Shown here: one piece after another, positions 1 to 6,561 of the stretch | How the letters are laid out: each line of letters starts with the position of its first letter | Numbering within the stretch: position 1 is the stretch's first letter | Assembly: GCA_964499865.1 (NCBI GenBank) | Contig: CAZCPY010000140.1 | Span: 1-7,730 of the forward strand | Direction of reading: 5' to 3' | From: JANOGU01 sp964499865 | GTDB taxonomy: Bacteria > Pseudomonadota > Alphaproteobacteria > Rhodobacterales > Rhodobacteraceae | Length of the DNA stretch: 7,730 nucleotides | Notes under the pieces: generated by a model | Databases searched by the model: none | Told to the model about the DNA's origin: nothing | Seen by the model: only the letters and a program-made list of their open reading frames with translations | Position numbers and translations under genes: made by a program

Positions 1-823
1 GGACAAAGAGCGGCGCGTCCAGCCCGCCGATCCCCAGCCCCTTGCGCTGCCCGACCGTGTAGTGGATCACGCCGCGGTGGGCGCCCAGCACACGGCCCGC
101 CTCGTCCACGATCTCGCCCGGTTCGCCCGCACCGGGGCGCAGCTTCTCGATCACCGCCGCATAGTCGCCGTTCGGCACGAAGCAGATGTCCTGGCTGTCC
201 GGCTTGTCGGCCACCACCAGCCCGAAACGCTGCGCCAGCGCGCGCGTCTCCGCCTTGGAGGCAAGCCCCCCCAGCGGAAAGCGCAGGAAATCGAGCTGTT
301 CGCGCGTGGTCGAGAACAGGAAATACGACTGGTCGCGCGCGGGGTCGGCGGCGCGGTGCAGTTCGGGCCCCAAGGGCCCGTCCATGCGGCGGATGTAATG
401 GCCCGTCGCCATGCAGTCGGCCTCGAGGTCGCGCGCCGTGGCCAGCAGGTCCTTGAACTTGACCCGCTCGTTGCAGCGGATGCAGGGCACAGGCGTGGCG
501 CCGCCGAGGTAGCTTTCGGCGAACTCCTCCATCACCGCGTCGCGGAAGACGTTCTCGTAATCCAGCACGTAATGCGGGAACCCCATCGTCTCGGCCACGC
601 GCGCGGCGTCGTGGATGTCGCGGCCGGCGCAGCAGGCGCCCTTTTTCGCCAGCGCGGCACCATGGTCGTAAAGCTGCAGGGTGACGCCCACGACATCGTA
701 GCCCTCGGCCTTCAGCATCGCCGCCACCACCGACGAATCGACGCCGCCCGACATCGCCACCACGACGCGGGTCTCGGACGGGGGCTTGGCCAGCCCGAGG
801 GAATTCAGCGGCAGGTCGCGCAT
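1..823 (-). CDS. mnmA: tRNA-specific 2-thiouridylase MnmA (partial, C-terminus outside window)
   Basis: MnmA activates U34 of tRNA-Glu, -Gln and -Lys by adenylation and inserts sulfur to give s2U34 in the cytoplasm. The minus-strand frame starts at ATG 821-823 and stays open to the window edge, giving 274 codons; the family is usually about 360-380 residues. Visible marks are the PP-loop SGGVDSS at residues 25-31, the CIRCNE segment with C117, and QDICF with C214. The 97-residue spacing of C117 and C214 equals that of the catalytic pair C102/C199 of E. coli MnmA. GHYIRR at 141-146 and YTVGQRKGLGIGG near 255-267 are also typical. About 20 residues precede the first beta strand, a little longer than in E. 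coli. The gene is divergent from sciP, with 123 bp between the starts. The family assignment is firm; only the C-terminal beta-barrel domain is unseen. Confidence 0.96.
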   Translation of the reverse strand, partial: MRDLPLNSLGLAKPPSETRVVVAMSGGVDSSVVAAMLKAEGYDVVGVTLQLYDHGAALAKKGACCAGRDIHDAARVAETMGFPHYVLDYENVFRDAVMEEFAESYLGGATPVPCIRCNERVKFKDLLATARDLEADCMATGHYIRRMDGPLGPELHRAADPARDQSYFLFSTTREQLDFLRFPLGGLASKAETRALAQRFGLVVADKPDSQDICFVPNGDYAAVIEKLRPGAGEPGEIVDEAGRVLGAHRGVIHYTVGQRKGLGIGGLDAPLFV

Positions 824-849
824 CGGGGCACCCTGGGACGGACGCCGCG

Positions 850-878
850 CAATAGACGAAAATGCCCTGCACGCGCAA
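850..878 (-). promoter_or_regulatory. possible mnmA promoter
   Basis: Read on the minus strand, TTGCGC (873-878) and CTATTG (850-855) are separated by 17 bp, and they lie about 30-50 bp upstream of the mnmA start. The -35 match is fair and the -10 match is poor, so this is a tentative sigma70-type promoter. It rests only on hexamer likeness and position. Confidence 0.25.
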
Positions 879-887
879 CGGCCGGGT

Positions 888-902
888 TTCACCCTTGCTT
901 AA
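888..902 (+). promoter_or_regulatory. CtrA-like box upstream of sciP
   Basis: TTCA-N7-TTAA (TTCACCCTTGCTTAA) matches 7 of the 8 defined bases of the alphaproteobacterial CtrA site TTAA-N7-TTAA. Its right edge is 44 bp before the sciP ATG, a suitable place for a box overlapping a -35 region. In Caulobacter, sciP is known to be activated by CtrA; that this site does the same here is inference. The right half continues as TTAAGCC rather than TTAACC, so it is weaker than the site before ctrA. Confidence 0.45.
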
Positions 903-946
903 GCCTGTTGCGTCAGTCTGGCGCCCGGAAGGTTCGGGGGGTGCCC

Positions 947-1225
947 ATGTATCTCAAGCGTGTCGACGGTCCGCGGCAGGTGACGCTGCCCGATGGCAGC
1001 ATCCTGACGCGCGCCGACCTGCCGCCCGCAGACACCCAGCGCTGGGTCGCCAGCCGCAAGGCACTGGTCGTGCGCGCCGTGCAGTTCGGCCTGATCGCCG
1101 AGGCCGAGGCGCTGTCGCGCTATGGCCTGTCGGAAGAGGAATTCGCGCTCTGGCGCCATGCGGTCGAGGCGCATGGGGAAAAGGCGCTGAAGGTCACGAC
1201 GATCCAGCGCTACAGACAACTTTAG
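947..1225 (+). CDS. sciP: SciP, DUF1153 inhibitor of CtrA-dependent transcription
   Basis: This 92-aa protein resembles the DUF1153 family, whose Caulobacter member SciP (about 93 aa) is a small helix-turn-helix protein that binds CtrA and blocks CtrA-activated transcription in early G1. Family marks are an N-terminal strand-rich part ending in LPDGSILTRADLPP (about 15-28), then the block QRWVASRKALVVRAVQFGLI (about 31-50). These are followed by LSRYGLSEEEFALW and a C-terminal TTIQRYRQ, close to the T-R-I/L-Q-x-Y-R ending of the family. ATG 947 is chosen because the protein then has the family length. The GGGGGG run at 936-941 is a possible ribosome site 5 bp upstream. The next gene is ctrA, 94 bp downstream on the same strand, which strongly supports the role. 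A CtrA-like box lies at 888-902. An in-frame open extension reaches back to position 62 but lies antisense to mnmA and is not part of the gene. Confidence 0.92.
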   Translation: MYLKRVDGPRQVTLPDGSILTRADLPPADTQRWVASRKALVVRAVQFGLIAEAEALSRYGLSEEEFALWRHAVEAHGEKALKVTTIQRYRQL

Positions 1226-1252
1226 ATTGTTTTCCACTTTCGTTCTGGCAGA

Positions 1253-1271
1253 GTAACCCCGCGTTAACCAT
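1253..1271 (+). promoter_or_regulatory. CtrA box in the ctrA promoter region
   Basis: GTAACCCCGCGTTAACCAT contains GTAA-N7-TTAA, a 7-of-8 match to the CtrA full site, and the right half is the extended form TTAACCAT. It lies 48 bp before the ctrA ATG, so CtrA autoregulation is likely, as known in Caulobacter. A second isolated element, GTTAAC at 1286-1291, has no partner half-site at 7-bp spacing on either side. No clear -10 hexamer is visible downstream of the box, and no GANTC (CcrM) site occurs in 1226-1319. Confidence 0.6.
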
Positions 1272-1319
1272 TGGCGGTCAGGATCGTTAACGACACCGCG
1301 GCTATGGGGGCCCTGCCGA

Positions 1320-2027
1320 ATGCGCATTCTTCTGGTGGAAGACGATCCGACCACGTCGCGCAGCATCGAGATGATGCTGACGCATGCCAACCTGAACGTC
1401 TATTGCACCGACCTGGGCGAAGACGGGATCGATCTGGCGAAGCTTTACGACTACGACCTGATCCTGCTGGACCTCAACCTGCCGGACATGTCGGGCCATG
1501 ACGTGCTGCGCCAGCTGCGTGTCGCGCGGATCGACACGCCGATCCTGATCCTGTCAGGCTCCGACGACACCGATTCGAAGCTGAAGGGCTTCGGCTTCGG
1601 TGCCGACGACTACATGACCAAGCCCTTCCACCGCGAGGAACTGGTCGCGCGCATCCACGCCATCATCCGGCGGTCAAAGGGGCATGCCCAGTCGGTCATC
1701 CGTACCGGCAAGGTGGCCGTCAACCTCGACGCCAAGACGGTGGAGGCCGAGGGCAAGACCGTCCACCTGACCGGCAAGGAATACCAGATGCTGGAGCTGC
1801 TGTCCCTGCGCAAGGGGACCACGCTGACCAAGGAGATGTTCCTCAACCACCTCTACGGCGGCATGGACGAGCCGGAACTGAAGATCATCGACGTCTTCAT
1901 CTGCAAGCTGCGCAAGAAGCTGGCCGAGGCCACCGGCGGCGACAACTACATCGAAACCGTCTGGGGCCGCGGCTACGTGCTGCGCGACCCGGCGGCCGAG
2001 ATGCGCCGCCTCGCCGCCGCGGGCTGA
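1320..2027 (+). CDS. ctrA: Cell-cycle response regulator CtrA
   Basis: CtrA is an OmpR/PhoB-type response regulator phosphorylated by the CckA-ChpT relay. In Caulobacter it controls replication, division and motility; in Rhodobacterales it is known for motility, quorum-linked traits and gene transfer agent control. The protein has 235 aa. The receiver domain (1-118) shows the acidic pair ED at 7-9, phospho-acceptor D51 within LLDLNLPDMSGHD (same number as Caulobacter), the switch Ser at S79/S81, and K101 in YMTKPF. The winged-helix domain (about 125-225) contains VHLTGKEYQMLELLSLRKG, the recognition-helix region IDVFICKLRKKL (190-201) and VWGRGYVLRDP. The start ATG is preceded by a weak GGGGG at 1306-1310. 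The C-terminus reads RRLAAAG, so the two terminal alanines that Caulobacter CtrA uses for ClpXP degradation are followed here by one Gly. A CtrA box lies upstream at 1253-1271 and sciP lies before that. Identification is firm. Confidence 0.97.
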   Translation: MRILLVEDDPTTSRSIEMMLTHANLNVYCTDLGEDGIDLAKLYDYDLILLDLNLPDMSGHDVLRQLRVARIDTPILILSGSDDTDSKLKGFGFGADDYMTKPFHREELVARIHAIIRRSKGHAQSVIRTGKVAVNLDAKTVEAEGKTVHLTGKEYQMLELLSLRKGTTLTKEMFLNHLYGGMDEPELKIIDVFICKLRKKLAEATGGDNYIETVWGRGYVLRDPAAEMRRLAAAG

Positions 2028-2041
2028 GCCTTTACCGCCGC

Positions 2042-2067
2042 GCCCCGCCTGCCTAAACCGGCGGGGC
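2042..2067 (+). other. GC-rich hairpin between ctrA and ligA
   Basis: GCCCCGCC (2042-2049) pairs perfectly with GGCGGGGC (2060-2067) across a 10-nt loop in the 53-bp gap. No T-run follows, so it is not a convincing intrinsic terminator. An alternative stem, CCTGCC (2048-2053) with GGCAGG (2065-2070), would exclude the first and take up the start of the purine run AGGGGGG (2068-2074) that serves as the ligA ribosome site. It could be a weak terminator, a transcript-stabilising 3' end for ctrA, or chance in GC-rich DNA. Confidence 0.4.
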
Positions 2068-2080
2068 AGGGGGGTGCAGC

Positions 2081-4198
2081 ATGGACGACCGACCCGTCGC
2101 GGATCTGACCGAGGCCGAGGCCGCCGCCGAACTCGCGCGGCTGGCCGAGGCGCTGTCGCAGGCCAACCGCGCCTACCACACCGAGGATGCGCCCGAGATC
2201 CCGGACGCGGAGTATGACGCGCTGAAGCGGCGGAATGCGGCGCTCGAGGCCGCCTTCCCCCACCTGCGCCGCCCCGACAGCCCCAGCGACCGCGTGGGCG
2301 CCGCGCTGGCCGACGGCTTTGCCAAGGTCGCCCATGCGGTGCCGATGCTCAGCCTGGAGAACGCCTTCGCGGACGAGGACGTGGCCGACTTCGACCGCCG
2401 GGTGCGCGACTTCCTGAACCACGAGGGCGCGCTGGCCTACACCGCCGAACCCAAGATCGACGGGCTGTCGCTGTCGCTGCGCTACGAGGGCGGGCGGCTG
2501 GTGCAGGCGGCGACGCGGGGCGACGGCGAGACGGGCGAGGAGGTCACCGCCAACGCCCGCACCATCGCCGACATCCCCGCCACGGTGACCGGCGCGCCGC
2601 AGGTGATGGAGGTGCGGGGCGAGGTCTACATGTCCCACGCCGACTTTGCCGCGCTGAACGCGCGGCAGGCGGCGGCGGGCGACCGGACCTTCGCCAACCC
2701 GCGCAATGCCGCCGCGGGATCGCTGCGGCAGCTTGACGCCGCGATCACCGCGGCGCGGCCGCTGCGCTTTTTCGCCTATGCCTGGGGTGCGCTGTCCGAA
2801 CCTCTGGCCGCAACGCAGGCGCAGGCGGTGGCGCGGCTGGCGGGCCTTGGCTTTCCCACGAACCCGCTGACCGTGCCCTGTGACGGGCCCGCGGCGATGC
2901 TGGACCATTACCGCGCGATCGAGGCGCAGCGGGCGACGCTGGGCTACGACATCGACGGCGTGGTCTACAAGGTCGACGACCTGGCCCTGCAGCGGCGCCT
3001 GGGCTTTCGTGCCGCCACCCCCCGCTGGGCGCTGGCGCACAAGTTCCCGGCGGAACTGGCCTGGACGCGGCTTCTGGCCATCGACATTCAGGTCGGCCGC
3101 ACGGGTGCGCTGTCGCCGGTGGCGCGGCTCGCCCCGGTCACCGTGGGCGGCGTGGTGGTCCAGAACGCGACACTGCACAACGAGGACTACATCGCCGGGC
3201 GCGACAGCAGGGGCGCGCCGATCCGCGAGGGGCGCGACATCCGCGCGGGCGACTGGGTGCAGGTCTACCGCGCAGGCGACGTGATCCCCAAGATCGCCGA
3301 CGTGGACCTCTCGCGTCGCCCGGCCGAGGCCGTCGCCTTCGTCTTCCCCCACACCTGCCCCGCCTGCGGCAGCCCGGCCGTGCGCGAGGACGGCGACAGC
3401 ACGCGGCGCTGCACCGGCGGGCTGATCTGCGCTGCGCAGGGGGTGGAGCGGCTGAAGCACGTCGTCTCGCGCGGGGCCTTCGACATCGAGGGGCTGGGGG
3501 CGAAGCAGGTGGAGATGTTCTTCGCCGACCCCGTCCTGCCCGTGAAAACGCCCGCCGACATCTTCACGCTGGCCGCAAGAGACGCCGCCAACCAACTGCA
3601 AAAGCTCAAGAATCGTGACGGCTTCGGAGAGGTTTCGGCAAACCGGCTGTTCGCCGCGATCGAGGCGCGGCGGACGATCCCGCTCGACCGCTTTCTCTTC
3701 GCGCTCGGCATCCGGCATGTGGGCGAGGTGGCGGCGGGGCTGCTTTCCCGCCATTACCAGACCTGGGCGGCCTTCGAAGCCGCTGTGACCGCGGCCGAGC
3801 CGGGCACCCAGGCGTGGGCCGACCTGACCGCCATCGACGGCGTGGGCGCGACGCTTGCGGCAAGCCTGACGGCGGCCTTCCGCAACCCCGCCGAACGCGC
3901 CGCCATCGACGCGCTGGCCGCCCATCTGACGATCACCCCGGTCGCCCGCCGCCAGACCGCCGGCAGCCCGGTCGAGGGCAAGACGGTCGTCTTCACCGGC
4001 ACGCTGGAGCGCATGACGCGCGCCGAGGCCAAGGCGCGGGCCGAGGCTTTGGGGGCCAGGGTGGCGGGGTCGGTCAGCGCGAAGACCGACCTTCTGGTCG
4101 CGGGCCCCGGCGCTGGGTCAAAGGCGAAGGAGGCGGCGCGGCTGGGGGTGAAGGTGATCGACGAGGGCGAATGGCTCGCCCTGATCGGGCAGGGATGA
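2081..4198 (+). CDS. ligA: NAD+-dependent DNA ligase LigA
   Basis: LigA seals nicks with 5' phosphate and 3' OH during replication and repair, using NAD+ as AMP donor. The protein has 705 aa, slightly longer than E. coli LigA (671). Domain order is Ia (YHTEDAPEIPDAEYDAL, about 28-44), adenylation domain with catalytic K125 in EPKIDGLSLSLRY, OB fold from about 335 (IQVGRTGALSPVARL), a Zn finger, HhH repeats (FALGIRHVGEVAAG and AIDGVGATLAASL) and a BRCT domain (about 631-705, ending in EGEWLALIG). The Zn cysteines C426, C429, C444 and C450 have the same spacing as in E. coli (3, 15, 6). About a dozen residues between the Zn finger and HhH region (DAANQLQKLKNRDGFGE) are extra relative to E. coli. 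The AGGGGGG at 2068-2074 is a good ribosome site for ATG 2081. The stop overlaps the recG start. The long antisense open frame across this gene is a GC-bias shadow. Confidence 0.98.
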   Translation: MDDRPVADLTEAEAAAELARLAEALSQANRAYHTEDAPEIPDAEYDALKRRNAALEAAFPHLRRPDSPSDRVGAALADGFAKVAHAVPMLSLENAFADEDVADFDRRVRDFLNHEGALAYTAEPKIDGLSLSLRYEGGRLVQAATRGDGETGEEVTANARTIADIPATVTGAPQVMEVRGEVYMSHADFAALNARQAAAGDRTFANPRNAAAGSLRQLDAAITAARPLRFFAYAWGALSEPLAATQAQAVARLAGLGFPTNPLTVPCDGPAAMLDHYRAIEAQRATLGYDIDGVVYKVDDLALQRRLGFRAATPRWALAHKFPAELAWTRLLAIDIQVGRTGALSPVARLAPVTVGGVVVQNATLHNEDYIAGRDSRGAPIREGRDIRAGDWVQVYRAGDVIPKIADVDLSRRPAEAVAFVFPHTCPACGSPAVREDGDSTRRCTGGLICAAQGVERLKHVVSRGAFDIEGLGAKQVEMFFADPVLPVKTPADIFTLAARDAANQLQKLKNRDGFGEVSANRLFAAIEARRTIPLDRFLFALGIRHVGEVAAGLLSRHYQTWAAFEAAVTAAEPGTQAWADLTAIDGVGATLAASLTAAFRNPAERAAIDALAAHLTITPVARRQTAGSPVEGKTVVFTGTLERMTRAEAKARAEALGARVAGSVSAKTDLLVAGPGAGSKAKEAARLGVKVIDEGEWLALIGQG

Positions 4199-6279
4199 CG
4201 CGGCCCGAGATCCTGTTCCCGCTGTTTGCCGACCTGGAAACCCTGCCCGGCGTGGGGCCGAAGTCGGTGAAGCCGTTCGCCGCCGTGGGCGTCGAACGGC
4301 CGCGCGACCTGCTGTTCCTTCTGCCGCATTCGGGCATCGACCGCGCCCGGCGTGACAGCGTGCAGGGCGCCGTGCTGCCCGGCGTGGTGACGGTCGAGGT
4401 CACCGTCGGCCCCCACCTGCCGCCCCGCACGAAAAGCCGCCCCTACCGGGTGCAGGTGCGCGACGCGCAGCTCGACTTCCTGCTGGTCTTCTTCCACGCC
4501 CGGGCGGACTACCTGACCGCGCTTCTGCCCACCGGCCAGCGGCGTGTCGTCTCGGGCCGGGTGGAGCTGTTCGACGGCGTGGCGCAGATGGTGCACCCCG
4601 ACCACGTCCTGCGCCCCGAGGAGGCCGCCGCCCTGCCGGGGTTCGAGCCGGTCTATCCGCTGACCGCCGGTCTGACGCAAAGGCAGGTGGCGAAGGCCGC
4701 GGCGGGCGCGCTGACGCGGGCACCGGACCTGCCGGAATGGATCGACGCAGGGCAGATGCGGCGCGAAGGCTGGCCGCCCTGGGCCGCGGCGCTGCGCGCC
4801 GTCCATGCCCCCGCCACGCAGGCCGACCTTGCCCCCACGGCGCCCGCAAGGGCGCGGCTGGCCTATGACGAGCTGTTTGCCCACCAGCTGACGCTGGCGC
4901 TTGCGCGCAAGGCGGCGCGGCGGGGCAAGGGGCGGCCCACGGTCGCCACCGGCGCGCTTCAGGCGCGGGTGCTGGCCGCCTTGCCCTATGCGCCGACCGG
5001 GGCGCAGAAAAGGGCGGTGGCCGAAATCACGGGCGACATGGCCTCGCCGCTGCGGATGAACCGCCTGCTGCAGGGCGACGTGGGGTCGGGCAAGACGCTG
5101 GTCGCCTTCATGGCCATGCTGGCCGCGGTCGAGGGCGGCGGGCAGGCGGTGCTGATGGCGCCGACCGAGATCCTCGCCCGCCAGCACATGGAGGGGCTGG
5201 TGGCGCTGGCGCGCCTCGCCGGCGTGCGGCTGGAGCTGCTGACCGGCCGCGACAAGGGCGCCGACCGCGAGGCCAAGCTGGCCGACCTTGCGGCGGGGCG
5301 GATCGACCTCTTGGTGGGCACCCACGCGGTGTTCCAGCGCGACGTGGCCTTTGCCGACCTGCGGCTGGCGGTGATCGACGAACAGCACCGCTTCGGCGTG
5401 GCGCAAAGGATGGAACTGGGCGCCAAGGGGCTCGCGACCGACGTGCTGGTGATGACCGCGACGCCGATCCCGCGTAGTCTGGCGCTGGCGAGCTATGGCG
5501 ACATGGACGTCTCGGTGCTGGATGAAAAGCCGCCCGGCCGCAGCCCGGTCAAGACCGCGCTGGTGTCGGCCGAGAGGCTGGACGAGGTCGTGGCCTCACT
5601 GGCCCGCGCGGTGGCCGAAGGCCGTCAGGCCTACTGGGTCTGCCCGCTGGTCGAGGACAGCGAGGTGCTGGAACTGGCCAGCGCCGAGGCGCGCTTTGTG
5701 GCGCTGCGGGCGGCCCTGGGCGACATCGTGGGGCTGGTGCACGGCCAGATGCCGCCGGGCGACAAGGATGCCGCGATGGCGCGCTTTGTCGAAGGCCGGA
5801 CCAAGGTGCTGGTCGCCACCACGGTGATCGAGGTGGGGGTGAACGTGCCCAATGCCTCGATCATGGTGATCGAGGGCGCCGAGACCTTCGGGCTTGCCGC
5901 GCTGCACCAGTTGCGCGGCCGGGTGGGGCGGGGGGCGGCGCAGTCGACCTGCGTGCTGATGTATGGCGCGTCCCTGTCGGACGCGGCCGAGCGGCGGCTG
6001 AAGACGCTGCGCGACACCGAGGACGGCTTCCGCATCGCCGAGGAAGACCTGGCGATGCGCGGGGCGGGCGACGTGATCGGCACGGCGCAATCCGGCCTGC
6101 CGCGGTTCCGCATCGCGGACCTGGAGCGGCAGACGGCGCTGATGGCGGTGGCGCAGTCGGACGCGCGGGCACTGCTGGAGGGCGATCCCGACCTGACCGG
6201 TGCGCGCGGGCGGGCGGCGCGCACGCTCTTGTGGCTGCTGGATCAGGACCGGGCGATCCGGCTGATCGGGGTGGGATGA
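4195..6279 (+). CDS. recG: ATP-dependent DNA helicase RecG
   Basis: RecG is a superfamily 2 helicase/translocase that regresses stalled forks and processes branched intermediates and R-loops. From ATG 4195 it has 694 aa, matching the usual length (693 in E. coli). The N-terminal part has a helix-hairpin-helix-like LPGVGPKSV and an OB-fold wedge domain (about 50-145). The helicase core has Walker A GDVGSGKT (294-301, K300), motif II DEQHRFGV (DEQH 395-398, the RecG form of the DEAH box), motif III TATPIPRSLAL (from 421) and motif VI QLRGRVGRG (572-580). The C-terminal part includes FRIAEEDLAMRGAGDVIGTAQSGLP, typical of RecG. The start is set by the ATGA overlap with the ligA stop, family length and the conserved N-terminus. 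The frame is open further upstream to 3814, but that part runs through ligA in another frame. The overlap implies co-transcription and coupled translation with ligA. Confidence 0.97.
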   Translation: MTRPEILFPLFADLETLPGVGPKSVKPFAAVGVERPRDLLFLLPHSGIDRARRDSVQGAVLPGVVTVEVTVGPHLPPRTKSRPYRVQVRDAQLDFLLVFFHARADYLTALLPTGQRRVVSGRVELFDGVAQMVHPDHVLRPEEAAALPGFEPVYPLTAGLTQRQVAKAAAGALTRAPDLPEWIDAGQMRREGWPPWAAALRAVHAPATQADLAPTAPARARLAYDELFAHQLTLALARKAARRGKGRPTVATGALQARVLAALPYAPTGAQKRAVAEITGDMASPLRMNRLLQGDVGSGKTLVAFMAMLAAVEGGGQAVLMAPTEILARQHMEGLVALARLAGVRLELLTGRDKGADREAKLADLAAGRIDLLVGTHAVFQRDVAFADLRLAVIDEQHRFGVAQRMELGAKGLATDVLVMTATPIPRSLALASYGDMDVSVLDEKPPGRSPVKTALVSAERLDEVVASLARAVAEGRQAYWVCPLVEDSEVLELASAEARFVALRAALGDIVGLVHGQMPPGDKDAAMARFVEGRTKVLVATTVIEVGVNVPNASIMVIEGAETFGLAALHQLRGRVGRGAAQSTCVLMYGASLSDAAERRLKTLRDTEDGFRIAEEDLAMRGAGDVIGTAQSGLPRFRIADLERQTALMAVAQSDARALLEGDPDLTGARGRAARTLLWLLDQDRAIRLIGVG

Positions 6280-6307
6280 CCGCTTTTGTTCCGCCTTGTT
6301 CGCTCAA

Positions 6308-6342
6308 TGTTCTTGACACGCGGTTAACCGCGTGAGAACAAT
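6308..6342 (+). promoter_or_regulatory. Palindromic promoter/operator with CtrA-like box
   Basis: Several signals overlap upstream of the 39-aa ORF. CACGCGGTTAACCGCGTG (6317-6334) is an 18-bp perfect palindrome. It is flanked by the inverted arms TGTTCT (6308-6313) and AGAACA (6335-6340), with three extra bases on the left. A perfect -35 hexamer, TTGACA (6313-6318), is followed 18 bp later by AACAAT (6337-6342), a 4-of-6 -10 match. TTGA-N7-TTAACC (6313-6329) is a 7-of-8 CtrA box. TTGTTC also occurs twice just upstream (6286-6291, 6296-6301), matching the reverse complement of GAACAA at 6336-6341. A dimeric repressor operator sitting between -35 and -10 is a reasonable inference, but the regulator is unknown. 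Confidence 0.55.
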
Positions 6343-6365
6343 GCAGCAACACAACGGAGGTTCCC

Positions 6366-6485
6366 ATGGTTGCCGATCTGCTCTCCGCCTTGTCCCGCAG
6401 CCGCGCGACGCTGGCCGAAGATGCCCTGGGTGCCGCCGGGCTGTTCGTCCTGCTGTTCGGCGCCCTTGGCGTGCCGATGCTCTGA
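6366..6485 (+). CDS. Small hydrophobic protein, 39 aa, function unknown
   Basis: I do not recognise a named family. The ORF starts at ATG 6366 and ends at TGA 6483-6485. It has the clearest ribosome site in the window, CGGAGG at 6355-6360, five bases before the ATG, and a promoter-like region with a palindrome before that. The product has an amphipathic N-terminal half (MVADLLSALSRSRATLAEDA) with two Arg and a Lys-free basic patch. This is followed by a hydrophobic stretch (residues 21-39, LGAAGLFVLLFGALGVPML) long enough for one membrane span. That predicts a single-pass inner-membrane microprotein with its N-terminus probably in the cytoplasm. Codon choice (CTG, GCC, CGC, GTC) is like that of the neighbours. 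A strong hairpin lies 76 bp downstream. The full gene anatomy makes expression likely. Conservation in relatives would settle whether it is real. Confidence 0.65.
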   Translation: MVADLLSALSRSRATLAEDALGAAGLFVLLFGALGVPML

Positions 6486-6561
6486 CCTGCCGACGTGTAA
6501 CGGTCCCCGAGCCGCGCGTCTGCCCGACGCCCGCGCCCTGTCCCCGACCGGCACGACCTTG

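Noticed and set aside
1113..1119. TGTCGCG, resembling the Caulobacter SciP DNA motif, inside sciP; similar ones near 616 and 1519
   Set aside because: All lie in coding sequence of GC-rich DNA where this heptamer is expected by chance, and none is in a promoter.
62..1225. 387-codon plus-strand open frame ending with the SciP sequence
   Set aside because: The part before 947 is antisense to mnmA, which has clear motifs. SciP family length and the ATG at 947 define the true gene.
1286..1291. GTTAAC as a second full CtrA site before ctrA
   Set aside because: No TTAA-like partner is found at 7-bp spacing on either side; at most it is a half-site.
2042..2067. Intrinsic terminator after ctrA
   Set aside because: The stem is strong but no T-run follows, and it sits close to the ligA ribosome site, so I kept it only as an unspecified hairpin.
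1973..3925. 650-codon minus-strand open frame antisense to ligA
   Set aside because: Composition is Arg/Gly/His-rich with no recognisable motif. LigA in the sense frame is complete and conserved, so this is a GC-bias shadow.
3814..4194. 127-codon N-terminal extension of recG
   Set aside because: It overlaps ligA in another frame, gives Arg/Gly-rich low-complexity translation and would make RecG far longer than the family. ATG 4195 gives the standard length.
3754..5406. 550-codon minus-strand open frame antisense to ligA/recG
   Set aside because: Same shadow character, overlapping two complete, motif-bearing genes.
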